A DNA stretch of 64,000 nucleotides from Flavobacteriales bacterium (lineage in GTDB: Bacteria; Bacteroidota; Bacteroidia; Flavobacteriales_F; PHOS-HE28). Below the pieces are notes generated by a model, which saw only the letters and a program-made list of their open reading frames with translations, was not told the origin of the DNA and searched no databases. Below are positions 32,677-40,903 of this stretch, piece after piece. The translations under genes and the position numbers were made by a program. Where the stretch lies: NCBI GenBank assembly GCA_016710965.1, contig JADJTW010000031.1:1-64000 (forward strand), read 5' to 3'. Position 1 is the stretch's first letter; each line of letters starts with the position of its first letter.

Positions 32677-32684
32677 TGAAGGTA
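32677..32684 (-). promoter_or_regulatory. Candidate -7 box TACCTTCA for the HTH gene
   Basis: TACCTTCA on the minus strand, 26 bases before the HTH start; a TTG on that strand at 32,706-32,708 gives a spacing of 21. On the plus strand, TATCTTTC at 32,742-32,749 could serve the cyclase gene at 32,755. Confidence 0.4.
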
Positions 32685-32754
32685 ACGTTATGAACAGGCC
32701 ATTTCCAACACCTCAACGGCATGGTCTTTTAGGGCGCGGGCTATCTTTCCAACC

Positions 32755-35700
32755 ATGCGCCCCGCTCACGCCACGCTGCTCGTGGCGGCACTCTTACCAG
32801 CCCTTCGCTCAGGCGCCCAACAATACGATCTGCGCACCCTTTCGCTGGAGGAAGGCTTGCCCAGTGCGGGCACCTTCGCCCTGTGCGAGGACCGCGACGG
32901 CTTCCTGTGGGTAGGCACCCTGCAAGGCGCGGCACGCAGCGCCGGGCTTCGGTTCGAGGCGATGGTGACCGAACGCGGCCGCGGCGATGACCAGGTGACC
33001 GCGCTGGCCTGCGCACCGGATGGCGCGGTGTGGATCGGCAGCGGCAACGGGGCCGTGAGCGTCTGGCGCAATGGAACCCTTGCACCAACTGCGGCGCAAC
33101 GGAGCGGTCATGCCGTTCGCGCCTTCGCCAGCACAGCGCACGGCACGTGGTGGGCCACCGCTGGCGATGGCGTGCTCTTCAGCAACGACGGCGGCGCGCG
33201 GTGCGTGGCCCGCAATGCAGGCTTGCCAACGCTGGCGATACACGCACTGGTGGCCCAAGTGAACGGGACATTGATCGCCGGCACGGACAGCGGGCTCTTC
33301 GTGCTCCGCGGCGAGCGCTGGGAACCATCGTCTTCCAACGCCCTGTTGCCGGGCGAGCCCGTGAACGCACTCTATGCCGACAGCACCGGCGTGCTGGTGG
33401 GGACCCCTTCGGGCTTCGTGGAGCTCGATCCCGCCTTGCAACCGCTGCCGCTCCCCCAACGCTTCCTGGGCACCTTCCCGCTGGCCTTGCCCGATGCACG
33501 CATCATGGCCCTGCTGCGCGCTCGCAACGGCGACATCTGGCTGGGCACTCCCGGCGGCTTGCATCACCTTTCGCGCAACGCAGGCTTTCCCGTGCTGCGC
33601 ACCGTGCGCGAGGCGAACGGCCTGGGCAACGATCTGGTGCGGGCCATCCTCCAGGACCGCAGCGGAGCCATCTGGATAGGTACCGGCTTCGGCGGCGTAG
33701 CCCGTTTCATTGGCGATGCCTTCATGCACTTCACCGATCGCGATGGCCTGCGCTCCCGAACGGTAAGCGCCGTGCATCGCACACCCGATGGGCTGCTGTA
33801 CCTGGGCACCGTGGGCGGTGGCGTAGCGCGCTGGGATGGCAGCACCGTGAAGGTGTTCGCCGAACGCGACGGGCTCACCGATCCATTCGTGCTGGCCCTG
33901 GGCGAGGATGCCCAAGGTTTCCTGCTCGTGGGCACCGCCGGCCAGGGCCTCTTCCGGGCCACTGCCGACCGCTTCGTGCGCGTTACCAGCACCAACGGCA
34001 TGGACGCGCAACGGATCCAATGCATACAGCTCGACGGGGAAGGCCGCTGTTGGGTGGGCACCGAAAAAGGGCTCTATGCCGGTCTGGGCGATGGCGACTA
34101 CCTGCGCATCGAGGGTGTGGCACATGGCGTGAACGGTGCTTACTGCAATGGCGATACCGTTTGGGCGGCCACCAGCGAAGGGTTGTACATCCTGCCCACG
34201 CGAAGGCTGCCGTGGCGGTTGCACAAGCAATCGCAACTGCCCGATGTATCCCTCACCAGCATCGCGCGCGACAGCCCCGGCAACCTGTGGATCGGTTCGG
34301 GATCGCACGGTCTGTACTGCTTGCACGCCAGCCACGTGGACAGTTTCGGCGTACACGACGGCTTGGCCAGCAATGCGGTGGAGCAAGTGCTGCTGGATGC
34401 ACTGGAGAATGTATGGGTGGGCACACGCCGGGGCATTGACATGCTGGAGTTGGATGTGCTGCAGGAGCGCGTCCTCAACGTGCAGCACTATGGCGCAGAG
34501 GAGGGCTTCATCGGCATCGAGTGCTTCCGCAACGCCTGCATGCTCGATCGCGACAGCGCGCTGTGGTTCGGCACCATGCGCGGCGCAACGCGCTACGATC
34601 CACGACGCGTGCTCAACGATCCGCAGGAACCCCTGGTGCATCTCACCGACATGCGCCTCTTCTACGAGAAGCCCGATTGGAAGCCCTGGTGCAACGGTAC
34701 CGATGCCCACGGCCTGCCCAAAGAGCTCGAACTGCCCTACAACAAGAACCACCTCACCTTCGCCTTCACGGGCATCTCGCTGGCCTACCCCGAGAAGGTG
34801 CGCTACCGCTACATGCTCGAAGGGCACGACCCGGACTGGAGCCCCATAACTGCCACCGACCGCGTCACCTACACCAACATACCGCCGGGCGATTACACCT
34901 TCAAGGTGATGGCGCGCAACGCCAGTGGCGTGTGGAACGAGCAGCCCGTGAGCTACGCCTTCTCCATCGCCCCGCCTTTCTGGAGCACCAACACCTTCAG
35001 GGTCGGCGGTGGCGCCACCCTGTTGCTGGGCTTCTTCGGCATCGTGCGCCTGCGCACACGGCGGCTGCGCCTGGAGCGTGAGCGCCTGGAGCGCATCGTG
35101 CAAGAACGCACGCATGAGCTGGAGACCGAGAAGGGACGCAGCGACGACCTATTGCGCAACATCCTGCCCGGGCAGGTGGCCGATGAATTGAAGGCGAACG
35201 GACGCATGGCGGCCCACCGCTTCGAGCATTGCACCGTGCTCTTCAGCGATTTCAAGGGCTTCACCTCCTTCAGTAGCAGCATGGACAGCGACACGCTGGT
35301 GAGCGAATTGCACCACTACTTCGGGCTCTTCGATCGCCTGTGCGATGCGCACCACGTGGAGAAGATCAAGACCATCGGCGATGCCTACATGTGCGCGGCC
35401 GGCATCCCGGTGCCTTCACCATCGCATGCGCTCGATGCGGTGCTCATGGGCCTCGCCATGATCGAAGCTGTGGAGCGGAGCAATGCCGAGCGCCGTGCCA
35501 GAGGCCTGCAGCAGTGGCCCATTCGCATCGGATTGCACAGCGGGCCCGTGGTGGCGGGCGTGGTGGGCGAGAAGAAATTCGCCTACGACATCTGGGGCGA
35601 TACCGTGAACCTGGCCAGCCGCATGGAAAGCAACGGCGAGGCCGGCCGCGTGAACATCAGCGGCCCGGTGTACGCGCAGGTGATGCGCTGCATCGATGTG

Positions 35701-35844
35701 CAACCGCGCGGACCCATCAAGGTGAAGGGCAAGGGCGAGGTGCAGATGTACTTCGCCCTGCGGCTGAAGCCCGAGTACAGCGCCGACACGCGCGGACTGC
35801 AACCCAATGCGCAGCTGATGGCGCTGCGCGATGCGATGGCCTGA
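32755..35844 (+). CDS. Beta-propeller sensor with class III adenylate cyclase output
   Basis: 1,029 residues. Signal peptide 1-21 (LLVAALLPALRSGA). Residues of about 25-630 form a periplasmic propeller of Reg_prop type repeats (EDRDGFLWVGTLQG, QDRSGAIWIGTGFGG, DSPGNLWIGSGSHG, LDALENVWVGTRRG). A Y_Y_Y domain follows (GISLAYPEKVRYRYMLEGHD, IPPGDYTFKVMARNASG), one membrane helix at about 750-770 (LLLGFFGIVRL), a coiled coil, and the catalytic domain at about 820-1,010. Metal-binding Asp832 (LFSDFKGFT) and Asp876 (TIGDAYM), adenine-specifying Lys872 and Asp945 (FAYDIWGDTVN), and transition-state Asn952 and Arg956 are all present, so it should be an active adenylate cyclase. Most propeller/Y_Y_Y sensors of Bacteroidota end instead in a kinase or regulator. 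Intact frame. Confidence 0.95.
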   Translation: MRPAHATLLVAALLPALRSGAQQYDLRTLSLEEGLPSAGTFALCEDRDGFLWVGTLQGAARSAGLRFEAMVTERGRGDDQVTALACAPDGAVWIGSGNGAVSVWRNGTLAPTAAQRSGHAVRAFASTAHGTWWATAGDGVLFSNDGGARCVARNAGLPTLAIHALVAQVNGTLIAGTDSGLFVLRGERWEPSSSNALLPGEPVNALYADSTGVLVGTPSGFVELDPALQPLPLPQRFLGTFPLALPDARIMALLRARNGDIWLGTPGGLHHLSRNAGFPVLRTVREANGLGNDLVRAILQDRSGAIWIGTGFGGVARFIGDAFMHFTDRDGLRSRTVSAVHRTPDGLLYLGTVGGGVARWDGSTVKVFAERDGLTDPFVLALGEDAQGFLLVGTAGQGLFRATADRFVRVTSTNGMDAQRIQCIQLDGEGRCWVGTEKGLYAGLGDGDYLRIEGVAHGVNGAYCNGDTVWAATSEGLYILPTRRLPWRLHKQSQLPDVSLTSIARDSPGNLWIGSGSHGLYCLHASHVDSFGVHDGLASNAVEQVLLDALENVWVGTRRGIDMLELDVLQERVLNVQHYGAEEGFIGIECFRNACMLDRDSALWFGTMRGATRYDPRRVLNDPQEPLVHLTDMRLFYEKPDWKPWCNGTDAHGLPKELELPYNKNHLTFAFTGISLAYPEKVRYRYMLEGHDPDWSPITATDRVTYTNIPPGDYTFKVMARNASGVWNEQPVSYAFSIAPPFWSTNTFRVGGGATLLLGFFGIVRLRTRRLRLERERLERIVQERTHELETEKGRSDDLLRNILPGQVADELKANGRMAAHRFEHCTVLFSDFKGFTSFSSSMDSDTLVSELHHYFGLFDRLCDAHHVEKIKTIGDAYMCAAGIPVPSPSHALDAVLMGLAMIEAVERSNAERRARGLQQWPIRIGLHSGPVVAGVVGEKKFAYDIWGDTVNLASRMESNGEAGRVNISGPVYAQVMRCIDVQPRGPIKVKGKGEVQMYFALRLKPEYSADTRGLQPNAQLMALRDAMA

Positions 35845-35853
35845 GGCCGCGCG

Positions 35854-36252
35854 CTACTTCTCCTCCAACCACGCGCGTGCCTCGGCCTCGGTTTCGAAGA
35901 TGGCGCTGGGCACCGGGCTGGGGAAATAGGCGAAGTAGAGCTCGCAGAAGCGCTTGTTGTGATCGGTGATCGCGGCCCAGGCCACAGCGCGCGTGAACTG
36001 CTCTACCTTCACATAGCTGTAATGATCGCGTGTGATCATGCTCATATCGAACTCCATATCGTCCTCGGGGAAGACGATGAGCACGCGCAGCGGCAGGCCG
36101 GTAGCTGCCTGTTGGCGCGCGTTGAGGATGGCCGAGATGCCTGCCACGGTGAGCGTGGTGCCGGGCTTGAAGCGCACCTCCACCAGATCATCAGCAGTGC
36201 GCTGGATGGTGGCGATGGGCGTATCGATGCGGGAGGGGACTGATAGCGTCAT
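35854..36252 (-). CDS. Hypothetical protein, STAS/SpoIIAA-like pattern
   Basis: 132 residues, start MTLSVPSRIDTPIATIQ. The pattern of strands and helices (VEVRFKPGTTLTVAGISAIL, LPLRVLIVFPEDDMEFDMSM, KVEQFTRAVAWAAITDH, AIFETEAEARAWLEE) resembles small STAS/SpoIIAA-like proteins of unknown function that are common in Bacteroidota. The final EAEARAWL helix is characteristic of that group. It ends ten bases before the cyclase stop, convergent with it. A TACCCTTG box on the minus strand at 36,266-36,273 could be its promoter. No catalytic residues are recognisable. Confidence 0.78.
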   Translation of the reverse strand: MTLSVPSRIDTPIATIQRTADDLVEVRFKPGTTLTVAGISAILNARQQAATGLPLRVLIVFPEDDMEFDMSMITRDHYSYVKVEQFTRAVAWAAITDHNKRFCELYFAYFPSPVPSAIFETEAEARAWLEEK

Positions 36253-36368
36253 GGGAAAACGGCCGCAAGGGTACGGTGAAAGGGATGCAGGCTGTAAGTG
36301 GGATCTTCCCGTGTCCTGCAGGAATCACCTTCAACCTTGGGATTCTACCCTGAGCGCGGACGCACGAA

Positions 36369-36406
36369 CGCCCCCGGCCCGGAAAGAGACTTCCGGAACG
36401 GGGGCG
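36369..36406 (-). terminator. Strong hairpin after the 36.4-kb membrane protein gene
   Basis: CGCCCCCG pairs with CGGGGGCG (8 bp) and inside it CCGGAA pairs with TTCCGG (6 bp), separated by a 2x2 internal loop. It lies 24 bases past the minus-strand stop at 36,430. No U-tract follows, so termination is only probable. Confidence 0.45.
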
Positions 36407-36429
36407 CTCGATGGAAGAAGCCAACAGCT

Positions 36430-36855
36430 CTAAGCCTTCTTGGCACCCATGCCCAGCACGGCACCTGCCGCAGCGCCCATGACAGCGATCCACACCGTAT
36501 AGGCGATCACATCCACCACCATCACGGTCGTGTTCGAGAACATGTTCATCATGGACATGAAGCTGAGGTCGATGCTCAGGTAGAAGAAGAAGCCGATGAT
36601 GGCCGATGCCACTGCGGCGCTTGCCAGGGTCTTCGCGCCCATGCGATCGCAGGCATACGCGACCACCACGCCCACGCACAGGTTACTGACGAACATGAGG
36701 GCGAGGTTCATTTCGCCTTCAGCCTTCATCAGTCCCTCGTAGTGGATCATGTTGGCCTCGTAGTAGCCCATCAGGGCCATCCCCCAGATGACCCATCCCA
36801 GAAGGAAACCGACGACACCTGCCACCAAGGCGGCAATAAGTACACGTGTGTTCAT
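36430..36855 (-). CDS. Hypothetical four-helix membrane protein
   Basis: 142 residues starting MNTRVLIAALVAGVVGFLLG. Four hydrophobic helices are visible: 4-28, about 48-68 (LALMFVSNLCVGVVVAYA), about 75-98 (SAAVASAIIGFFFYLSIDL) and about 105-138 (VMVVDVIAYTVWIAVMGAAA), ending GMGAKKA. The loop after helix 1 is short and includes GYYEANMIHYEGLMK. The arrangement resembles DUF1761-type membrane proteins, but I cannot fix the family. I start at ATG 36,855 because the frame upstream has no further hydrophobic or conserved character. Confidence 0.82.
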   Translation of the reverse strand: MNTRVLIAALVAGVVGFLLGWVIWGMALMGYYEANMIHYEGLMKAEGEMNLALMFVSNLCVGVVVAYACDRMGAKTLASAAVASAIIGFFFYLSIDLSFMSMMNMFSNTTVMVVDVIAYTVWIAVMGAAAGAVLGMGAKKA

Positions 36856-37225
36856 GAGAGTGTTGGTTTGGTCTCCGAATCTAGCAATCTGCCCGAAATG
36901 CAAGTGGACCGCCCGGGGGGTTGCCCAGTGCTGTCGGGTCTTGCTATCCGGCTCCGGGAGCGCAGCCACATCCTTGCATTCTGTCCGCAGATGGCGCAGA
37001 TGACGCCGATAGCGCCTGACAGCGCTTCGAGCGCGCTGACCGCTAGCGGTCCATCTGTGACATCTGTGGACGGCCGTTGTGCGCTTTTCCGCAAGACCAG
37101 CAGAAGTTTGAGACCCGATAGCCCGGGGCGGTTGCCCGCACTGCGACCTCGGCAACACCATGAACTCCGCCTGCCTTCTGCGTCCGAGGGAGCGCAGGGC
37201 GTAGCGCTTCATGGTCAGGCGCTGG
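36856..37225. other. Intergenic stretch without a recognisable gene
   Basis: 370 bases between two minus-strand genes. Overlapping open frames here are short and unconserved in look. I see only small direct repeats (ATCTGTG twice near 37,053-37,073) and GC-rich imperfect dyads; no promoter, tRNA or hairpin of clear strength. Confidence 0.5.
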
Positions 37226-37645
37226 TCAGCCCTTCCACACGTAATGCGCGTCGGGCACCTCCCACACTTTCCCTTTCGCATCCTTCACCGTCACCTTCAC
37301 CGTGAATGCCGTACCCGCTGGCAGGTTGGCGATCATGGTGCGCATGGCATTGGTGATGGTGCCATCGGTGCCCGAGGCGAAGGCAGCCTTGTTCGTGCAG
37401 TCCTTGATGCAGATGGTGAGGGCGGTGATCCGCGCATCGGGCACGCAGCCATGCAGTTCAACGCTCTTGAGCGCAGCCCATTCAGCCTTGGTTATCTCAC
37501 CCTTGTCCTTGTCCGCGACGCTAATGCGGGGAGGACCGCCAACGGGGGCGAACACGCTCGCATCGGGTTGAACAGGCGGCGCAGCATGGAAGGATGGGAT
37601 CAGCAGCGCGGATGCGAGGAGAAATGCTTGCGTACACATGGGCAC
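37226..37645 (-). CDS. Hypothetical secreted protein
   Basis: 139 residues. Signal peptide CTQAFLLASALLIPSFHAA; ATG 37,645 (MPMCTQ) or 37,639 (MCTQAF) could start it. The mature protein has DKDKGEITKAEWAALKSVEL, ITALTICIKDCTNKAAF and LPAGTAFTVKVTVKDAKGKVW, ending VPDAHYVWKG. The 'ISVADKDKGEITKAEW' then 'FTVKVTVKD..G' layout recalls the C-terminal domains of GldM-like proteins, but similarity is too weak to name it. It contains two Cys in ICIKDC and one in HGC that could form disulphides. Confidence 0.78.
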   Translation of the reverse strand: MPMCTQAFLLASALLIPSFHAAPPVQPDASVFAPVGGPPRISVADKDKGEITKAEWAALKSVELHGCVPDARITALTICIKDCTNKAAFASGTDGTITNAMRTMIANLPAGTAFTVKVTVKDAKGKVWEVPDAHYVWKG

Positions 37646-37723
37646 AGGTGTTGGTTATGACCGGTGAATGCACGCTCGAGTCCTGCGTAACGCGGAAGTC
37701 GAACCGATGGTCACAGCTCCGGA

Positions 37724-37906
37724 TCAGGAGTGGTCCTTGGGCTTGTTCGGCATCGTGCCGGACCAGATACCAATGACTCCCACGAATACCCATATCAGGG
37801 TATTCACGATGCCGCCATCCTTCACAGCCACGCCTACGACAATGCACAGCAGACCGCCAAGGATGTAGAGCCACTGGTACCACTTGCGCTTGCTGAAGCT
37901 GAACAT
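37724..37906 (-). CDS. Small two-helix membrane protein
   Basis: 60 residues: MFSFSKRKWYQWLYILGGLL, then CIVVGVAVKDGGIVNTLIWV and FVGVIGIWSGTMPNKPKDHS. Two hydrophobic helices joined by a short KDGG turn, positive N-terminus and polar tail. Resembles small Bacteroidota integral membrane proteins of unknown role. It lies between the secreted protein and fhs on the same strand. Confidence 0.72.
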   Translation of the reverse strand: MFSFSKRKWYQWLYILGGLLCIVVGVAVKDGGIVNTLIWVFVGVIGIWSGTMPNKPKDHS

Positions 37907-37942
37907 GCTTCAAAGCTACTCCTCAACCTCCTTTGTCCAGGC

Positions 37943-39619
37943 TCAACTCAATCCACTGATCACCCCCTTCGCATCGATGTCCATGCCCTCGGCAGCAGGA
38001 ATCTCCGGTAGCCCCGGCATGCGCATGATCTCGCCGCAGATGGGCACCACGAATCCGGCACCAGCGGCGATCTCGATGTCGCGCACCGTGATGCGGAAGC
38101 CGGCGGGCGCGTTGCGCAGGGCCTTGTCGTCGCTGAAGCTGTACTGTGTTTTCGCCATGCAGATGGCCGCACCATCGAGGCCGAGTTTGCTGATACGGCG
38201 CAGGGCTGTCTCCGCGTCGGCGCTGTAGTCGACTCCGTCGGCGCGGTAGATCGCGCGCGCGATGGTCGCGATCTTCTCCTTGATCGGGAGCGAGAGTTCG
38301 TACAGTGGTTTGAAGTTGCTCTTGCCAGCATCCACCACACGCAGCACGGCTTCAGCAAGGTCGGTCATGCCGTCGCCGCCTTTGGCGAAGCCTTGGGCGA
38401 GCACCGCTTCGGCACCACGCTCCTTGCAGTAGCTCTTGATCATTTCAATTTCCTCGGGGGTGTCCGTGGGGAAGTGGTTGATCGCCACCACCGCCTGCAC
38501 ACCGAACTTGGCGATGTTCTCGATGTGGCGGCCCAGGTTCGCGAGACCCATGGTGACCTTGCCGAGGTCCGCATTGTTCACCTCCTTTATGTCCGCACCA
38601 CCGTGGTAGCGCAAGGCACGCACCGTGGCCACGATCACGGCTGCGCTCGGCTTCAAGCCCGCCGCGCGGCACTTGATGTCGAAGAACTTCTCCGCGCCGA
38701 GATCCGCGCCGAAGCCCGCTTCCGTCACTACGTAGTCGCCGAGGCTCATGCCCATCTTCGTCGCGAGCACGCTATTGACCCCTTGCGCGATGTTGGCGAA
38801 TGGGCCGCCATGCAGGATAGCGGGATTGCCTTCGAGCGTTTGCACCAGGTTGGGGAGGATAGCCTGCTTCAACAGCAAAGCCATGGCTCCCTGTGCGTTC
38901 AGGTCACGCGCGTACACGGGAGTGCGGTCGAATCGCTGGCCGACATAGATGTTGCCGAGACGCTTCTTCAGGTCATCGATGTCGGTGGCGAGGCAGAGGA
39001 TCGCCATCACCTCGCTGGCGGGTGTGATGTTGAAGCCGTCCTGGCGAGGTATGCTGTTGTTGGGACCACCAAGCCCGATGGTGATGTCGCGCAGTGCGCG
39101 GTCGTTCATGTCCATCACACGCTTCCAACTGATCGTGCGCGGATCGATGTTGAGCGTGCGCTTGCGGTTCTGCAGGTTGTTATCGATGAGCGCCGCCAGC
39201 AGGTTGTTGGCCTTCTCAATGGCGCTGAAGTCGCCAGTGAAATGCAGGTTGATGTCCTCCATGGGCACCACTTGCGCATAGCCACCGCCTGCTGCGCCAC
39301 CTTTCATTCCGAAGACCGGACCGAGGCTCGGCTCGCGCAGCACGACGACCCCCTTCTTGCCGAGCTTGCTCAAGCCTTCGTGCAAACCGATGCTCGTGGT
39401 GGTCTTGCCCTCGCCGGCCGGTGTGGGCGAGAGCGCGGTGACGAGGATCAACTTGCTCTTCGCGACGCGCGCATCATCGATGAGGTCCAGCGGCAGTTTC
39501 GCCTTCGTGCGACCGTAGGGCTCGATCACCTCCGGATCGATGCCGAGCTTCTCGGCAATGCGGGCGATGGGTTGGAGTTGCGCTTTCTGCGCGATCTCGA
39601 GGTCACTGGGGAAGGCCAT
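37943..39619 (-). CDS. fhs: Formate--tetrahydrofolate ligase
   Basis: Fhs activates formate with ATP and tetrahydrofolate to 10-formyl-THF, feeding purine synthesis, fMet formation and serine/glycine exchange. 558 residues, normal length. ATP-binding loop TPAGEGKTT at 66-74; other family signatures include LREPSLGPVFGMKGGAAGGG, MEDINLHFTGD, DPRTISWKRVMDMNDRALR, FANIAQGVNSVLATKMG, EAGFGADLGAEKFFDIKCR and INHFPTDTPEE. Intact single frame. The nearest downstream genes are small membrane proteins; aroA lies 63 bases upstream on the same strand, so it may be transcribed with aroB-aroA. Confidence 0.98.
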   Translation of the reverse strand: MAFPSDLEIAQKAQLQPIARIAEKLGIDPEVIEPYGRTKAKLPLDLIDDARVAKSKLILVTALSPTPAGEGKTTTSIGLHEGLSKLGKKGVVVLREPSLGPVFGMKGGAAGGGYAQVVPMEDINLHFTGDFSAIEKANNLLAALIDNNLQNRKRTLNIDPRTISWKRVMDMNDRALRDITIGLGGPNNSIPRQDGFNITPASEVMAILCLATDIDDLKKRLGNIYVGQRFDRTPVYARDLNAQGAMALLLKQAILPNLVQTLEGNPAILHGGPFANIAQGVNSVLATKMGMSLGDYVVTEAGFGADLGAEKFFDIKCRAAGLKPSAAVIVATVRALRYHGGADIKEVNNADLGKVTMGLANLGRHIENIAKFGVQAVVAINHFPTDTPEEIEMIKSYCKERGAEAVLAQGFAKGGDGMTDLAEAVLRVVDAGKSNFKPLYELSLPIKEKIATIARAIYRADGVDYSADAETALRRISKLGLDGAAICMAKTQYSFSDDKALRNAPAGFRITVRDIEIAAGAGFVVPICGEIMRMPGLPEIPAAEGMDIDAKGVISGLS

Positions 39620-39682
39620 GCGGGGAGAATGTGGAAATGAGGAAGCTCGCAGGATCGAAGTGAACGAAGGTCGTGAACGGGA

Positions 39683-40903
39683 TCATCCGTTGAACACGAC
39701 GGAGAAGCCCGCCTTGCGCAGATCTTCCCAATAGCTTGGATAGCTCTTGTTCACCACGGCGGGGTCGGTGATGGTAAGGGAGCCGAGGAACAGCGCCAAC
39801 GGCGCCAGGGATAAGGCCATTCGGTGGTCGATGTCGGGGCTGAACGTCCCGGGTGTACGCTGATCGATGCCCTTCTTCACCGCAAAGGCGCCATCTGCAA
39901 AAGCAACAACACCTCCCAAACGGGTGATCGCATCGGCCACGGCGCGCAAGCGATCGGTCTCCTTCACGCGCAGGTTGTCCAATCCGTGCAATACCGCTGC
40001 TTGCCCCAACGCTACGAGCGTGAACACCAGGGGCTGGAAGAGGTCGGGCACATGCTTCAGGTTGCGCGGCACTGGATCCCACACGCTGTGCGGCTCCCGA
40101 TGCGTGAGTTGCGCACCCACGGGCGTGAACCCGGTAAGCACCCACGGCGACCACAGGTGCTGCGCCTCGCGATCACCTTGCATCGTATCGTTGGTGAGCC
40201 CTTCGAGGAGCACGTTACTGCCGGGTGCTAGCGCAACAACCTCGTACCAGAACGCGGCGCTGCTCCAATCCGGTGGTACTAAAATGGGCGCTGGGATGTA
40301 GTCCCCGGGATCCACTCGCACGCCATCGAGCTCGAGGCGCGGGTACACGCCGAAGTGCGCAAGCATCTTCAACGTCATGTGAACGAAGGGCTCGCTCAGG
40401 CGCGTACCGGTCCAACGCAGGGTGAGGCCCTCCTTCATGCGCGGAGCGATCATCAGTAGTGCGCTCAGGTATTGGCTGCTGATCGGCGAATCGAAATGCA
40501 CCTCGCCGCCTTTGAGCGCACGACCGCGTACACGGTAGCCCTCGGGCACACGTTCGATATCGGCACCGACCACGCGCAAGGCGTTGATGAGATCATCGTG
40601 CGGCCGTTCCAGCAGGCGAGGGATGCCGGTGAGGACATGCTCCTCCCCTTCGCGCACGGCCGCCCAGGCAAGCAGGAATCGGAAGGTGGTACCCCCTGCA
40701 CCGCAGTCCATCACACGCGGGTTGTTGCGGAGCAGTTCGTGCATCACGCGCGTGTCGTCGCCATCGCTCAAGTGCGAGACGAGACCGAGATCGCCGCACA
40801 ACGAGGCCATGAGCAGCGCGCGATTGCTGATGCTCTTGCTGCGGGGCAGGGCGATGCGGGCCTGGATCGGCCCCGGTGGTCGTAGAACAGTGACAGTGCT
40901 CAT
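39683..40903 (-). CDS. aroA: 3-phosphoshikimate 1-carboxyvinyltransferase (EPSP synthase)
   Basis: Sixth step of the shikimate pathway: transfers enolpyruvyl from PEP to shikimate-3-phosphate. 406 residues. Substrate-binding PRSKSISNRALLMASL at 20-35, GAGGTTFRFLLAW (the Bacteroidota form of the GNAGT loop), LRWTGTRLSEPF, SSAAFWYEV, LRVKETDRL with catalytic Glu, and the terminal DIDHRMALSLAPLAL. The residue pattern at the first loop (GAGGTTFRF rather than GNAGTAxRP) is usual in Bacteroidota and is associated with altered glyphosate sensitivity in some classes, though sequence alone does not prove this here. It overlaps aroB by ATGA, implying translational coupling. Confidence 0.97.
   Translation of the reverse strand: MSTVTVLRPPGPIQARIALPRSKSISNRALLMASLCGDLGLVSHLSDGDDTRVMHELLRNNPRVMDCGAGGTTFRFLLAWAAVREGEEHVLTGIPRLLERPHDDLINALRVVGADIERVPEGYRVRGRALKGGEVHFDSPISSQYLSALLMIAPRMKEGLTLRWTGTRLSEPFVHMTLKMLAHFGVYPRLELDGVRVDPGDYIPAPILVPPDWSSAAFWYEVVALAPGSNVLLEGLTNDTMQGDREAQHLWSPWVLTGFTPVGAQLTHREPHSVWDPVPRNLKHVPDLFQPLVFTLVALGQAAVLHGLDNLRVKETDRLRAVADAITRLGGVVAFADGAFAVKKGIDQRTPGTFSPDIDHRMALSLAPLALFLGSLTITDPAVVNKSYPSYWEDLRKAGFSVVFNG

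Noticed and set aside
32809..35115. 768-codon antisense frame under the cyclase gene
   Set aside because: Low-complexity His/Ala/Gly composition and full overlap with a well-supported gene on the other strand; an effect of GC-rich codon bias.
36856..37225. Possible small gene or RNA in the 370-base gap
   Set aside because: Only short unconserved frames and weak dyads; no promoter-like box oriented into it.
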